Shown here in pieces: positions 42,532 to 57,620 of a stretch of 64,000 nt of DNA; position 1 is the stretch's first letter, and every line of letters starts with the position of its first letter. The position numbers were made by a program, and so were the translations under genes. The notes under the pieces are model-generated. The model ran no database searches. It was not told the origin of the DNA and saw only the letters and a program-made list of their open reading frames with translations. The DNA comes from Reticulascus tulasneorum (Eukaryota > Ascomycota > Sordariomycetes > Glomerellales > Reticulascaceae): assembly GCA_001557505.1 (NCBI GenBank), contig LSAX01000002.1, positions 930,001-994,000 on the forward strand. The letters run 5' to 3'.

Positions 42532-43713
42532 CTGTAAATCTGTCGAAAAGAGGTAGCTCGAGAATAAGAAACTTAAGGCAAGGAAATTGTGAAATCGGCG
42601 GCATGGTGGGGTAAAGTTTAGCGGGGTTACGCCAAAAATTGGACCCTGGGGTTGTAAGTGGCACGGGCCACTCTTATGAAAACCCCTAAAGGTTGATAGT
42701 TTTCAGTGACCATGGCACTTTGAAGCCCGTCAGAGGCAGTCGTGCAAAGCCATACTTTGTGTACCCTTTTGAGAGTGGCAACAGGTTAAGCTCCAGCTGT
42801 AAGCTGTGCCAAGAATTCTAACAAATATAGTGGGACTTGGTCTTACACGTGGTCGCCTTCCTTCTGAAATCGATTGTAACATGTCACTTACAAGAGAAAA
42901 TATGGTAGTTAGATCATCGTGATTCCAAGGCACCCGTTTCATACGGGACGACCAATGGCATACCGCTTTGCACTATGCTTCAGACTAGGGAATCTTGAAT
43001 CAGTTCCCCCCATCTGTTTCAACTACAAGCATACAACGAGAGGTGTTTGGCCTCCTCCGCCCGCTTTCTCAGGACCCTCCAGTCTTCGACTTGCACGTAT
43101 CCGGGCTTACACCTAGCGTGACTGCAGCAGGGACCCGGCCGAGGTTCTGCCACCGGAGTTTCCAAACGTGGCAGTCCCGACGACCGCCGAGCGTCATCAA
43201 GAGCTCTTAACGGGCCGGACATCATCGAGCGTCCCCACAAGATCCAGCGAATTCGTTGAACGCCAACAGTGTGATTGCAGACCGAGTAGCGGAGAATTCG
43301 GTCCTTCTTGCACGCCTCTTGCCCATACTCCGCACAGATGAGGACAAGCTTTTAGTAGTCGTAAGACGGTCGCAGGAACAGAGGTGCTTCCTTCGCGGGG
43401 CGACCATGTGCGCACTGCCGACGCCGGCTCTAGTGATAACGAGTTTTCATACTGGCTGCTTCCGACGATCATGCGGATGAGGACTCACAAGTTCTTGTTG
43501 ATCATTTGTTCCCCCAACCGTTGATTACAAACGCGAGTGATCGTGAGAGCTGAATCCTGGCCTTCAACGTCATCCCATTTCCCAGCACCCTTATCAGTCC
43601 ATACCATTACTTCCCCGACCTTTCTGGTCGTCTGTGTTGTCTCTCCTTCACCCAGTTAGCCTATGTCTATGAGCTTGTAGTACAATCAGGACTTTTGTGA
43701 AGTATCACTCGAG
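42532..43713. other. Intergenic region, divergent promoters of the eIF1A-like and MFS genes
   Basis: No supported gene; open frames in 42919-43480 overlap one another on both strands without protein features. Confidence 0.5.
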
Positions 43714-45256
43714 ATGGCCTCCTCAGTATTTAGTAGTCTCTTCGAGGTGCAGTCGACAGATCCGTCAACTGAGCCGCTGCCCGGACCGCCGTCTGCTCCC
43801 GCCAAAGCCTTGCCGAGGACTTATCCCGGTGTCCCGCAGCGTGATGACTCGATTGAGTTGCAGAGAATCCAGCTGACACCGCGGGGCAATGATTCCCTAT
43901 CGCGTGCCTCAAGCCCCCCTCCGTTCGGAGCCGATCTGGAGATGAGCAGACCCGGGAGTCCGACTCTCCAGGACGAGGGCGTTGAAGTTCTCCAGACTGT
44001 CTGGGACCCTTACATGAATCGCTTCCGGCTGGCTGCTGCATGCTTGATGAATTTCGGAAATGGACTTCATGATAGTGCTCCGGGTGCGCTCATTCCCCAT
44101 ATAGAGAAGTGAGTCTCACCATCGCAGCTGTCGATGACACTATCTAATACGCCACAGACAATATAATATCGGCTACGCTATTGTGTCCCTCATCTTCGTC
44201 AGCAATGCCTTCGGCTTCATCTTTGGTGCCTTGTTTCTCGACACACTCCGTGTAAAACTTGGCCGCGCAAAGCTGCTCTGTCTGGGCCAGCTGACCATCG
44301 CACTCGCGTACATCCCCATTTTGGCCCAGGCTCCCTTCCCTCTGATCGCCATGGTTTTCTTCCTGGTCGGTTTCGGCACATCGATCAATCTAGCCATGAG
44401 TAACGTCTTCTGCGGACAGCTTCGAAACGGCACTACAGCTCTCGGATACCTGCATGGCTGCTACGGCATTGGTGGCACGGTCGGCCCGCTCATTGCGACG
44501 GCTCTTGTCACTGTAGGCGGCGAAAACTGGAGCCGGTACTACCTTTTGACCATGGCGTTCGCGGTGTTCACCAGTGCGTTCTCGACATGGAGCTTCTGGA
44601 ACTACGAGAAAGAAATGGGACAGACCGCCCAGCTTCTGCAGGAGCGAGAGGCAGAGCGCGACTCCAACCAGCTGCTGAACATGTTCTCTTCTCTCCAGAT
44701 CCGCATTGTCCTCCTCGGAGCTATTTTCATATTCGCTTACCAGGGCGCGGAGGTCTCCATCTCGGGCTGGGTCATTTCTTTTCTCGTCTCCGCCCGCGAA
44801 GGCAACCTCTCCAGCATCGGCTACGTCACCTCGGGCTTTTGGGGCGGCATCACCGTCGGCCGCTTCGTGCTCTCCGGCCTCGCACACAAGATCGGCGAAA
44901 AGCTCTTCGTGTACCTCACCGTCGTCGGCGCCGCCGTCTTTCAGCTCCTTGTCTGGTGGGTACCCAACATTGTCGGCAACGCCGTCTCGCTGGCGATCGT
45001 GGGCTTACTTTTGGGGCCGGTCTACCCATGTGCTGCGGCTGTATTCATGCAAGGGATGAGCAGGAAGGAAAGGGTCAGCGGGATGGGCGTTATTAGTGCG
45101 TTTGGTAGCTCGGGGGGTGCGGTCGCCCCGTTTACGACCGGTATTCTGGCACAAGGTGTGGGGACTTTTGTACTACATCCTATTGCCATTGGGCTTTTTG
45201 CCGGCATGTTGTTGTGCTGGTATGGAATCCCTCATATGAGGAAGAGAAATGAGTAG
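43714..45256 (+). CDS. MFS transporter, BSC6/fucose-permease-like, 497 aa, 2 exons
   Basis: Exons 43714-44108 and 44158-45256 (junction ...PHIEK-QYNIGYAIVS). A cytosolic, Pro/Ser-rich N-terminus of about 110 residues precedes about 12 hydrophobic helices: the first (RFRLAAACLMNFGNGLHDSAPGALIPHIEKQYNIGYA) carries the NDSA-type motif shared by fungal proteins related to yeast Bsc6 and bacterial fucose permeases; further segments include GQLTIALAYIPILAQAPF, GCYGIGGTVGPLIATAL, GAIFIFAYQGAEVSISGWVISFL, GFWGGITVGRFVLSGLAHKIG and LLLGPVYPCAAAVFM. The substrate is not known for the fungal branch. No link to the PKS locus is apparent. Confidence 0.88.
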
Positions 45257-45460
45257 TCAGGACAACGTGGGTTTAGACATTGCAAATTGTAGTCTGGAAA
45301 CCGACTCGCCATCTGGCTAGAAGGGGCGAAGGTGGGAGGAAATATTAATCCATAATATGTATAAGTCTATATGGTCTCTAACTCGGTCTATAACCACAAC
45401 ATGTGAAGCTTTATTCTTCCTGAGATCTGCACCAAGCTTGCCTTGTCACGAACGACTTCA
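45257..45460. other. Short convergent 3' region
   Basis: Two convergent stop codons about 200 bp apart; A/T-rich UTR sequence only. Confidence 0.4.
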
Positions 45461-46323
45461 CTATAGTCGGCCCTTGGCGGCATCAGTCACAGTCAGCGTA
45501 CCCGCCGCAATCTCCTGTACTGTAGACAGGATGTTCGAGAAGTCCTCGAATGTGACGAACGGAACCTTCTCCATCTCGCAGTAGGTCACCAGATCTAGGG
45601 ACGTCAGCGGTGCTATCATCTGGTTGAGCGTGATTTACTCACCCTTGCCGGCCTTCGCAAACAGCAAATCAGTCTCCTTGGCGGCAGACAGGTCCGACAC
45701 ACCATCACCGGCGTAGAACATAACCGGCCGGTCCGGAAGCGAGGAGTACTTTCGGATCTCAATCGACTTATCGTGGCCAAAGTCGCTGTGCAGGATCAGT
45801 CTATCTGGTCTAACCCTTCAGGGGCGCGGGACTCATACCTCGCATCGTGAAACTCAATCTGCCACCCACTCTCTTCGTCCAACGTCTTCCCCGGCCTCGC
45901 CTTAACGTTGTTACTCACAATCTGGATATGTTTCACGTCATCCTCCCCAAGCCAACTGCTCAATAGAGCCCTGATAATCGGCTCCATCCCACCGGAGAGA
46001 ACCACAACCGGGATGTTGTTGGCACGGCTCCAAGCGTAGAACTCCTTGAAGTACGGATCCAGTGTGATGTTCTTCAGGAGATACTGGATGCATTGGTCGA
46101 AGGGCAGCTTTATGCTGTCCATCATCTCCTGGAAGCTGTCCCGGAACGGTCGCTTCCCAATAAGGACGTCCGTGTTGCCCTTGCGGCGCAGGTCCAGGCC
46201 GAAGCCGATGTTGTCCGTCATGAAATCATTGCTGTCCTGCTGCGTGATGGTGCCGTCGAAGTCCGTGAAGAAGATGAACTTGGGGTTGGATGCCAATGCT
46301 GGCGTTTCTGTCGTTGAGCCCAT
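45461..46323 (-). CDS. HAD-superfamily phosphatase (phosphoserine-phosphatase/MtnX-like), 253 aa, 3 exons
   Basis: Exons 46323-45839, 45785-45643 and 45594-45461. All HAD motifs are visible: motif I FTDFDGTIT (nucleophile Asp), motif II VVLSGGM (Ser), motif III Lys in DFGHDKSIEIRKY, and motif IV YAGDGVSDLSAAK (metal-binding Asp pair). The cap between motifs I and II resembles the phosphoserine phosphatase/MtnX group. Substrate not determinable from sequence; fungal homologues are annotated variously as phosphoserine phosphatase-like or 2,3-diketo-5-methylthio-1-phosphopentane phosphatase-like. There is no targeting signal. A start at 46323 gives MGSTTETPALASNPKFIFF, with the nucleophile at the usual distance from the N-terminus. 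Confidence 0.88.
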
Positions 46324-46889
46324 GTTGGGAGATGTGAAGCCTGAAAGAGGGCTATGCGGGACAAGAAGAATAGGAAAGCACCTAGTTCGGATTTGTGGTC
46401 TATGTAATACTTTCAAAATATAAAATAAAATAAGAATCTAAACCTCTAGAGTAAGATACTTCAAGATCTATGATAGTAGATGTCACCGTTGGGATGAGAG
46501 ACTCATGGACAGCCCTGCCTTTTTTCTTGAACGCCTAATGCTAGCCTCACTAATCTGTATTATCTCTAAAGGCAGCCTTTAACCGATTTAGCCTCGCCAA
46601 CACCCACTACCACGACTCGAGCGAACCCACTGAAGCCCACTATTGCGAGAATTCCTCGCAGCAATGCACGTAATCGACCCTCCCATCCAAGCTAGGCCCC
46701 CCAATGCTAGCCCCGTCCCTCTAAAAGCGGTGAGAACCCGCCCGATGCCCGATCGCCCGACCGCCCGGCAGAAACTCATAATATTTCGAGGCTTGAAATG
46801 GAACTTCGAGACAGCCATCCCCACGAACCCGCGGTTAATTCTTCCTCCGCCACAGCCTTGGTCGCGGCCTCGCCTGTCCCTGAGCAGCT
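46324..46889. other. Divergent promoter region of the HAD phosphatase and SHE9 genes
   Basis: A/T-rich segment 46400-46480 near the phosphatase gene; no TATA box chosen with confidence and no coding signal. Confidence 0.4.
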
Positions 46890-48077
46890 ATGCAGCCAAT
46901 TGCACGTGCTGGCTCGCGCTTGGTTCTCGAGCAGCTTCGGTTCGCCTCGACTGCCGTCCTTCGAGGCGGGAACACCCTGCCCGTCCCGAAGGTGCGCCAG
47001 TCTAGGATATGTCCCCAATGTAGTGTGCGAGCGTTCCAAGCTCCCATGCGGCTTTACTCAACTCCTCCCAAGCCTCCAAACTCGCCACTGGACCAGCCAT
47101 CCACCGAGCAACCCAAAACCATTGCGAATGATCACTCGGCAGAAGATGCCTCCCTCCCCTCGGCAGTCGACTCCCGCCGCAGCGCCGTCAACCAGCGCCT
47201 CTCGCAGGTTATGGACACCTTACAGACGCGCCTCCTAACCGCATCCCAGACCCTCAACGACATAACAGGCTACACTGCCATCGACCGCATCAAAGCGACA
47301 AACACCCTTCTCGAAACCCAGCTCGCGGACTCGCACGCCCGCGTCCGCGCCGCTCGCGCCCTCTACAAGAGCTCAAACTCCAAACGCGCAGCCACCCAGC
47401 GCGAAGTCACCACCCTCCTCGCCCGCAAGGAGTCGTGGTCGCCCGCGGACCTCGAACGCTTCACAGAGCTGTACCGCCAGGACCATGTGCTCGAGGGCGA
47501 GGTGCACTCCGCCGCGGAGGCGCTGACGGAGGCGGAGGGCGAGGAGCAGTCGCTCGGCCAGCGGTTGAACCAGGGCATGCTGAGGCGCTACCACGAGGAG
47601 CAGATTTGGAGCGATCGCATACGCCGCGCAAGTACGTGGGGAACCTGGGGATTGATGGGGGTGAACGTGCTGCTGTTCATGGTGTTGCAGTTTGTGGCGG
47701 AGCCGTGGAAGCGGAAGAGGCTAGTAAAGGGTGTCGTGGAGGAAGAGAAGCTGGTATTGGAGGGGGTCAGGGGTGAGCTGGGGGCGTTGAGGGAGGCCTT
47801 GGAACGACAAGGACTCAATGAGGACAGGATTCAGGAGCCGGTCGTTAGGGAGGCGGTGTTGACTGCGCCGGAAGTGTTAAAACTCGAAGGGCCAACGAGG
47901 TCATGGAAAGAGTTCCTCTCCGACCCAGGTCTCTGGCGGGAGAGCGTTGCGGACTTGTACAGTGAGAGAACGATCGACATCAGGATGAGAGACGCATCTA
48001 TTATTGCCCTAGAGGGCATAGCGGCCGGAGCTACGATAGCAGGAGGTATAGCTCTGCTTATGCTTCGGAGGACCTAG
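46890..48077 (+). CDS. SHE9: SHE9/MDM33 mitochondrial inner-membrane protein, 395 aa, single exon
   Basis: The N-terminus (MQPIARAGSRLVLEQLRFASTAVLRGG) is a mitochondrial presequence rich in Arg, Ala and Leu without acidic residues other than one Glu. A long heptad-like coiled coil follows (about 95-245; QRLSQVMDTLQTRLLTASQTLNDITGY, then RAARALYKSSNSKRAATQREVTTLLARKESW), then a transmembrane helix (WGLMGVNVLLFMVLQFVA, about 255-272), a second coiled coil (EEEKLVLEGVRGELGALREAL) and a C-terminal membrane helix (AAGATIAGGIALLML). This order is that of SHE9/MDM33, which influences inner-membrane fission and mitochondrial morphology. The sorting and role are known from yeast; the assignment here rests on architecture and the conserved DLERFTELYRQDH block. 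Confidence 0.9.
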   Translation: MQPIARAGSRLVLEQLRFASTAVLRGGNTLPVPKVRQSRICPQCSVRAFQAPMRLYSTPPKPPNSPLDQPSTEQPKTIANDHSAEDASLPSAVDSRRSAVNQRLSQVMDTLQTRLLTASQTLNDITGYTAIDRIKATNTLLETQLADSHARVRAARALYKSSNSKRAATQREVTTLLARKESWSPADLERFTELYRQDHVLEGEVHSAAEALTEAEGEEQSLGQRLNQGMLRRYHEEQIWSDRIRRASTWGTWGLMGVNVLLFMVLQFVAEPWKRKRLVKGVVEEEKLVLEGVRGELGALREALERQGLNEDRIQEPVVREAVLTAPEVLKLEGPTRSWKEFLSDPGLWRESVADLYSERTIDIRMRDASIIALEGIAAGATIAGGIALLMLRRT

Positions 48078-48591
48078 AGTCGCTATCTCGGAGCAGGAGG
48101 TGGACATTGCCACTCTGCACACATCTGTACCATACGATACCACAATAGATATCACAACAATTAGGACACCTCACTTCCTCCTCCAGTGGAACAGACACTC
48201 AGGCATGTATCCAAGGCACATCCATTATAGGCTGTCTATTAAAGAAGCATGACACTGGCCATGACTTTTTGGGGCGAGGAAATAAACGCCTCAGGCGTTA
48301 GTCTCTACCTAAGTCCTCCTCACGTTATCCCTTTTAGATGCTCGCCTAGCGAATGAGGAGAGGGCTTGAATGTCGTAAATCTCATCGACACGTCGCCCCT
48401 TCGTTCGCTTCATCTCCCAACCTTCAACCTGAATGACTGGCAATAATCCTTTGTGTAACCCGGCTTTGAGAGATCCTTTCCCAAGACGTCGTTGCCCTAC
48501 TCTCGAAGGGTTACTCATTCTCCTACTCGTATCGTTGTGGTGCCCATAAGTCATCATCTCTTTGAATGTCAATTTCTGCTCCCTTCCAACC
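48078..48591. other. Convergent 3' region between SHE9 and PKC1
   Basis: Likely overlapping 3' UTRs. A 96-codon frame at 48309-48599 is antisense or UTR noise. Confidence 0.4.
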
Positions 48592-52443
<3,852 letters not shown>

Positions 52444-54216
52444 CTTGGCGGCGAGGGTGCGCGACTCCACGCGCGGGGATAGACTCTAAAATGGGCGGTT
52501 GGATATTGTCGTGCCCAGGTCGAGGATATTCGGGGTACTTGTACTCTGATTTTCGTTCGAAGGCCGCGTGACACCTCTTATTTTTTCCGGTCTCGATCGT
52601 CAAGTTTTTGTCTTTGGGTAGCAAGTGTGGTTGGTGGTGGTGGGAGAGATGTCGTCAGTGACGATTGGAGGGGGGTAGTTGGTGGGTGGTGTGTGGTGTG
52701 TTCTGGTCGTTCAAGGTCTTTGGCGGGGTTTTGTGTTTCGCATTCGGCAACAAAAAGAAAAAGCAGGCACCCTGGTCCTGTGCTGCCCGTTCTCAGCAAA
52801 AATGATGAATATGGTGTGGTGATCTGATTGTTGCTGATAGGCAGATAGGGCTCCCGTCCAACAACAAGACCACGTAACAAACTAGTGCGTATACCTACCT
52901 TAGGTAGGTAAGGTAATTAAATAAGGAGGAGGGTTAGACGTATGTGTATGTATCTGAAGGTAGGCAATAATAATAAGTAAAACAGGCTCCCCGCTCTCTT
53001 TTCTGGCGCCTCGCAGCAAGGAGAGGCAAGGTACCTACCTACCTGTAGGTAAGTTAGCCGGAGGAAGTCCTGGATCATAAGGTCACTGGAACCTAGGACT
53101 TTTTTCGGCCTCCGAAACGCTGGCAGCTTTGCTTTGTCTCACTGCGTTGGACGACTGATGGGCGCCAGCTCTGAAGCGGCGTGTGGTGACTAAGGACCGC
53201 CCCGGCGAGCAACCACAAGATCGAAGCTTCGAGAGACGAAAAGGCGCAATATGGCACGTATGGAATAGAACTGGAATTCCTAATATTCGCCTTGGGAAGT
53301 GTCTTGTTCGGGAGGTGGTCCTGGTCAAGTCAATTCCAAATGGACCTTCCACGGTACGACGTCCTGCCTACGTAAGGCAGTATGGTATCGGGTTAGGTGG
53401 GTGGAGGGCAGGGCGGCGTCATTTATGACTCCTCACTCGGTAAAAAGAAGATGCCACACACTGCAGGTTTGTTGCCCAGGGCATTCGACGAGTAGGTCGG
53501 TCGAGAGCCCAGAGAGCAGCAGGCAGGGCGGATGGCGCTCTTTTACAATATCGAAGGGGGGAGCACACTACACGCACACTACACACACACACATACAGAC
53601 ATATGCATCTTGGGGCACAAAGGAACACCACACCATATTGTAGATTATCCTCCTACGGGTTGGGATGCCCAACTTGCAGCAAGCCCGCGTCTCTGACCGC
53701 CTATCGTGTGAGAGGCTGCAGCGAAGCCCGATCTGTTTTCGGCCTGGCACTTTCAGTGTGCTATACACGCATCTTTTGCCCAGGTCGACCCTCTCTCCAT
53801 CATTCGGGTAGGTACCTACGGGCGGAGCGTGTGCTTACGAGGAGGCAACAAACACGACCGGAGTATTCCTAAGGCAGTCCAGTCCTACTAGTATCGCACT
53901 CCTCCGACGCATCGTGGCGGGGAAGAAAGACATGTGAGAATGATCCCAGCAGCACAGAGAGAAGGAAGTGTAGGATCCCTCCCATTGCCCCCCCCGGAGG
54001 CCACCACAGCCGCCACGCGATTTGAACGACCATGTTTTCCGTATGTGCCAGCGGAGGGAGCAAGCAAACTGACTGGCCCTCCCTGATAAGGTGCCGGATG
54101 ACGATGGATATGATATGTACCTACTGTGCCGGTATCCTTGCGCCCAGCCTAACTAACCCCCGCCACCGTTTGTTCCCTTAAGAAATCCTTCCTCCCGTCC
54201 CCCTGCCCCTCTTCTC
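52444..54216. other. Gene-free region upstream of PKC1, rich in TACCTAGGTA-type motifs
   Basis: PKC1 promoter and leader, then about 1 kb without coding signal. It carries several copies of the palindrome-like ACCTACCTAGGTAGGT motif (near 52892-52913, 53031-53053 and 53806-53819) and a CA microsatellite around 53568-53592. No gene supported on either strand. Confidence 0.55.
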
Positions 54217-54218
54217 TA

Positions 54219-54297
54219 AGATAAATGACCCTACGGCCGCACCCCCCCTACAACCGCACCCTTACCTTACACTTTCAGACTTTAATAGAATTATAGA
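54219..54297 (+). repeat. Left terminal inverted repeat of the TA-flanked element
   Basis: 79 bp, matching the reverse complement of 55506-55584. It contains an A-C7-T run between the two subrepeats. Differences from the right copy are AA/GG, CCT/TCC, AC/GT, A/G, G/A and one A/T. Confidence 0.9.
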
Positions 54298-55505
54298 GTA
54301 ATATAAATAAAATCTTATAAAATTATCTTATATATATTAATAATAAAAGATTATATAACAAAAGTCTTTTTTAATATATCTCTAGTAAATAAAAAGATAT
54401 AATAGATTTAAATTAATATATAAAATTTTTATATTATTAATATATTAATTAATCTTATAAATTAAAAATAAGAAAAAATATTATATTAAAACTTTAATTT
54501 ATATATTTAATTTATGAACTTAGTTTTATTAAATTAATTAGTTTTTTAATATTATAGATTTATTTAAAATATTAATATATATATCTAGATAATATAAATA
54601 ACTATATTTAAATAAAAAAAAAGAATAAAATTAATTTAACTAATATTTTTATTATATTATATATTAATATAAGATATAAAGGTTATATAGTTTATTATTA
54701 TTAAGTTTTCAATTTAATATAAAATCTTTATAATTAAAAATTAATAATTTGCTAAAATAAATTATTTTAAGTTTAATATAAGATAATAAAATCTAAAATA
54801 TATATCTAATATTTTTATTTATTATAATTAATATTATTAAAAGTTAAAAATAAAATTTTAAAGCTTTTTATATTATAAAATTAAAAAAAGTTTTCTAAAA
54901 AGTTAAAATTTTATAAATATTAATTTTTTAAAATATAAAAACTTTATATTTTAAATTTTCAAAATTATATAAGTTATTTATATAAAAGTAAAATATTATA
55001 TATATTTTTTATATTTTTAATTTCTATATTATATTTATAATTTTAAAAAGTTAAATTTTATCTTTTTTAAGATAAATAAATATATATAAAATTAAAAAAT
55101 AAAATAAAATAAATCTTTTTAAAATATTATTATATATTTATATATTAAATATTTTATTAAGTAGATTTTATAAATTTAAATAATGTTATTAATTTAATAT
55201 ATTAATTTATATAATTAGTTTAAAAATGTCAATTTTTAATTAAATCTGATATATTAAAATATTATGAAATTTTAAATTTCTTTTTATAATTAACTTTCTT
55301 ATATAATAATATATTTTTATTATATTTAGTTTAAATTTATATCTTATTAATTAATCTTTTATATCTATAAATCTATATATTATATAATTATTTAAATTTA
55401 TTATATCTTCTTAATTAATATAGATATGAAAAAAAAAACCAAATATCTAAATTTTAATAATATTATTATATATATACAAATTTTATTAGATTTATTTTAT
55501 ACTGT

Positions 55506-55584
55506 TCTATAATTTTAATAAAGCCTGAAAACGTAGGATAAGGGTGCGGCCGTAGGGGGGGTGCGGCCGTAGGGTCATTTATCT
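55506..55584 (-). repeat. Right terminal inverted repeat of the TA-flanked element
   Basis: Reverse complement of the left TIR with nine mismatches. This copy keeps GG in both subrepeats (CCTACGGCCGCACCC twice), so it is probably the less mutated end. Confidence 0.9.
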
Positions 55585-55586
55585 TA

Positions 55587-56711
55587 TTAGGAAAATTTGA
55601 CTGCTTTTAACGGATTACTCGCTGTCGACATCATGAGGCTCATGAATACGAACATTAAGCAATGCCGCCGTCTTTCCCTCTCGGTTCCGACACGAGATGA
55701 TCTACACAAGCCCAACGCTGTAACGTTCCCCCCCTTAAAACCAACGGCCTTGCGAGATCGTCCATCGCATCTAGGTTAATGCTACCGCTCCCAACCGAAA
55801 CGCGTCACTCCGTCTCGACTACCGCTGTCGTTAGTGGGTCGCCTTTTCGGCCCGTCACTGCTTAACTCTGCGCTGCTCGTACTTTTACTCAAGCTGTCAG
55901 CTGATAATCCTTTGTTAGCTGCAAGGAATGAGGCTGAGATCACAGGATAAAAATGTCCAGATAGATCTAATGGCTTCACTGAACATCTTTTCGAGATTGG
56001 AGCCCGTTGCCCTGCCTATCACAGACCCCGGGCGGCCCTTTTCGTTCCCGCCGACCGGGGGCTCCGGCAACGATACGATGCGTGAGGTGTTCTACTGAAT
56101 AAGCTCGGTATATTGATATTGCTCCTTACATGTGCGGCTGATGCGTGCTCATAAATCGCGAGGTCAAGCTGTGTTTACAAAGCTCATCTGGCTCTGGCGA
56201 TCGGCTTACATCCCCTCTCGGACTGCTGCCACTGCCAATGAAGCTGTCACGGCAGTTTAACTTCATCCCGGCACGTCCTGCTCGCAAAGCTTGTCCAATA
56301 CAGAATCCGCAAGGCTCTCTGGTTGGCAGGTGCAACACCCTCCCAAGTCGGGAGTGCCTGCTGCCCATTTGCGGAAGCCAGGCCCGGACAGCTGAATATG
56401 CAATGTCAACCATTTCTGCACCCACACACTGGGCTTCAGCCCTACCACCAAGGGGAACTATTGTCTGCAACCCCAACTCCAAATGCACATGTACGCTCCG
56501 AGCATATTATTTGTCGGAGATGGACAACCTGGGAAAAAATGCGGGGAAGCTTCCTTGCATTCTTCGAGAAGGTTATCTAGGTCCCAGAAAGCAACTGTCA
56601 GTCGAGTATTTGCCTATGAAAAGTTCCTGGCAAGTAGCACATGAAGCTCCCAGACATTACCAACCACGGCACTCGTGACTAAGTCATTCATTGGGCAATC
56701 GTGACCGGCTC
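55587..56711. other. Gene-free region right of the transposon
   Basis: Normal base composition resumes abruptly at the element end. No supported gene. The minus-strand frame at 55782-55979 is Ser-rich and protein-like in composition but has no start context or partner exons. The right part is downstream of the DUF924 gene. Confidence 0.45.
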
Positions 56712-57620
56712 TTAGCTTCTTGGAGGAGGGTTATCGGGAAGAGGAGTCCACCTCCCAGCCTTGATATCCGCCCAGACACGCCTCTTCACCTCCTCATCAA
56801 CCTTCGGTAAAGAAGGCTCATCCTTAAGCCACTGCTCCTCCTCTAGCGTATTCTCCCGGCCCGCGAGCATATTTCTGTACGGATACCGTCCAAACGCGTC
56901 CACTATCGGCTTGTGGATGTCCATCAGCATACAAATCCAATATGCGAGCTTCTCGAGCGTGATATCGCCGCGCGGCGGCCCCGCCCTGTATACCCTCAGG
57001 AAGGCATGTGTGTCTGTCCAGATAGTTGGGTCATCACGGTACGCGTCCCTGGTACCCGTGCGCCGCTCCACCGCCTCCCGGGTCACGTTCGTGAATGCGA
57101 CTGACTCGGTTTGGAGCTCCCGGGTCTCGCCGTGCACCCACGGCGTGTTCCAGTAGATGCGTACGAATACCCAGAGCTCGAAGGTCGCGCCCATTCCTTC
57201 CCATCGTTCCCAAGAATCTGGGCGCAGGGATTGCGGAAGCGCGGACCACTGGTCTGCGAGTCGGCGTTGCAGGATGAAGAAGTAGGAGCTTGAGTACCGA
57301 GCATCAACGCCAACGCATAGATCCCTTGGGCATTGGTCGAGTAGGAGCTGTAATCCCAGCAGCTGGATTGGGAAGTCCGCATCAGCGGGATCGGGGAGGA
57401 ACTGCATCAGGTCCGGCACGTTGTCGACCCCGAAGGTGCTCAGTGCCTTTATTGCTGGCCATGCTCGGTCCCTGGTCTTGTTTTTGAAGAAATCATCTTC
57501 AAGAATCTCCTTTGATACTTTGGAAATGTCGAGTGCCTCGCCCTTCTCATAAGGGAATCGAGCGTCGTAGATATGATGGAATAGCGACGGAGTGAGAATT
57601 GACTTGAGATCCGGCGCCAT
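56712..57620 (-). CDS. DUF924 family protein, 302 aa, single exon
   Basis: Uncharacterised DUF924 family (all-alpha, TPR-like in known structures). Diagnostic blocks: QLLGLQLLLDQCPRDLCVG (helix with the LLDQxPR motif), ERWEGMGATFELWVFVRIYWNTPWVHGE, and near the C-terminus HKPIVDAFGRYPYRNMLAGRENTLEEEQWL, the family signature FGRYPxRNxxxGRxxTxEE. There is no signal peptide or membrane segment. Bacterial and fungal members are similar in length and no activity is established. The ATG at 57620 precedes the first conserved helix; gene borders are clear. Moderate codon bias toward C/G-ending codons supports genuine coding. Confidence 0.85.
   Translation of the reverse strand: MAPDLKSILTPSLFHHIYDARFPYEKGEALDISKVSKEILEDDFFKNKTRDRAWPAIKALSTFGVDNVPDLMQFLPDPADADFPIQLLGLQLLLDQCPRDLCVGVDARYSSSYFFILQRRLADQWSALPQSLRPDSWERWEGMGATFELWVFVRIYWNTPWVHGETRELQTESVAFTNVTREAVERRTGTRDAYRDDPTIWTDTHAFLRVYRAGPPRGDITLEKLAYWICMLMDIHKPIVDAFGRYPYRNMLAGRENTLEEEQWLKDEPSLPKVDEEVKRRVWADIKAGRWTPLPDNPPPRS

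Larger units (their letters stand above)
54219..55584. mobile_element. RIP-like degraded DNA transposon or MITE, 1366 bp, TA target duplication, 79-bp TIRs
   Basis: Left TIR 54219-54297 and right TIR 55506-55584 begin with the same 33 bases (AGATAAATGACCCTACGGCC...) and align over 79 bp with nine mismatches, eight of them C/T or G/A transitions. TA dinucleotides flank both ends (54217-54218, 55585-55586), the target duplication of Tc1/mariner/pogo-type elements. Each TIR contains an internal repeat of the CCTACGGCCGCACCC unit (AA for GG in the second left unit). The 1.2 kb between the TIRs is almost pure A/T with stops in all frames, so no transposase remains. Heavy C-to-T loss is the mark of repeat-induced point mutation. 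The length is below a full Fot1/pogo element (about 1.9 kb), so a deletion derivative or MITE is likely. Confidence 0.85.

Noticed and set aside
53568..53592. CA-rich run
   Set aside because: A simple microsatellite; not a CRISPR or structured repeat array.
54290..55520. A/T-saturated block as a mitochondrial DNA insertion
   Set aside because: It is bounded by matching TIRs with TA duplications, which fits a mutated DNA transposon and not a mitochondrial transfer; no mitochondrial gene motif is visible.
55782..55979. 65-codon Ser-rich minus-strand frame beside the transposon
   Set aside because: No start context, no splice partners, no known motif; insufficient to call a gene.
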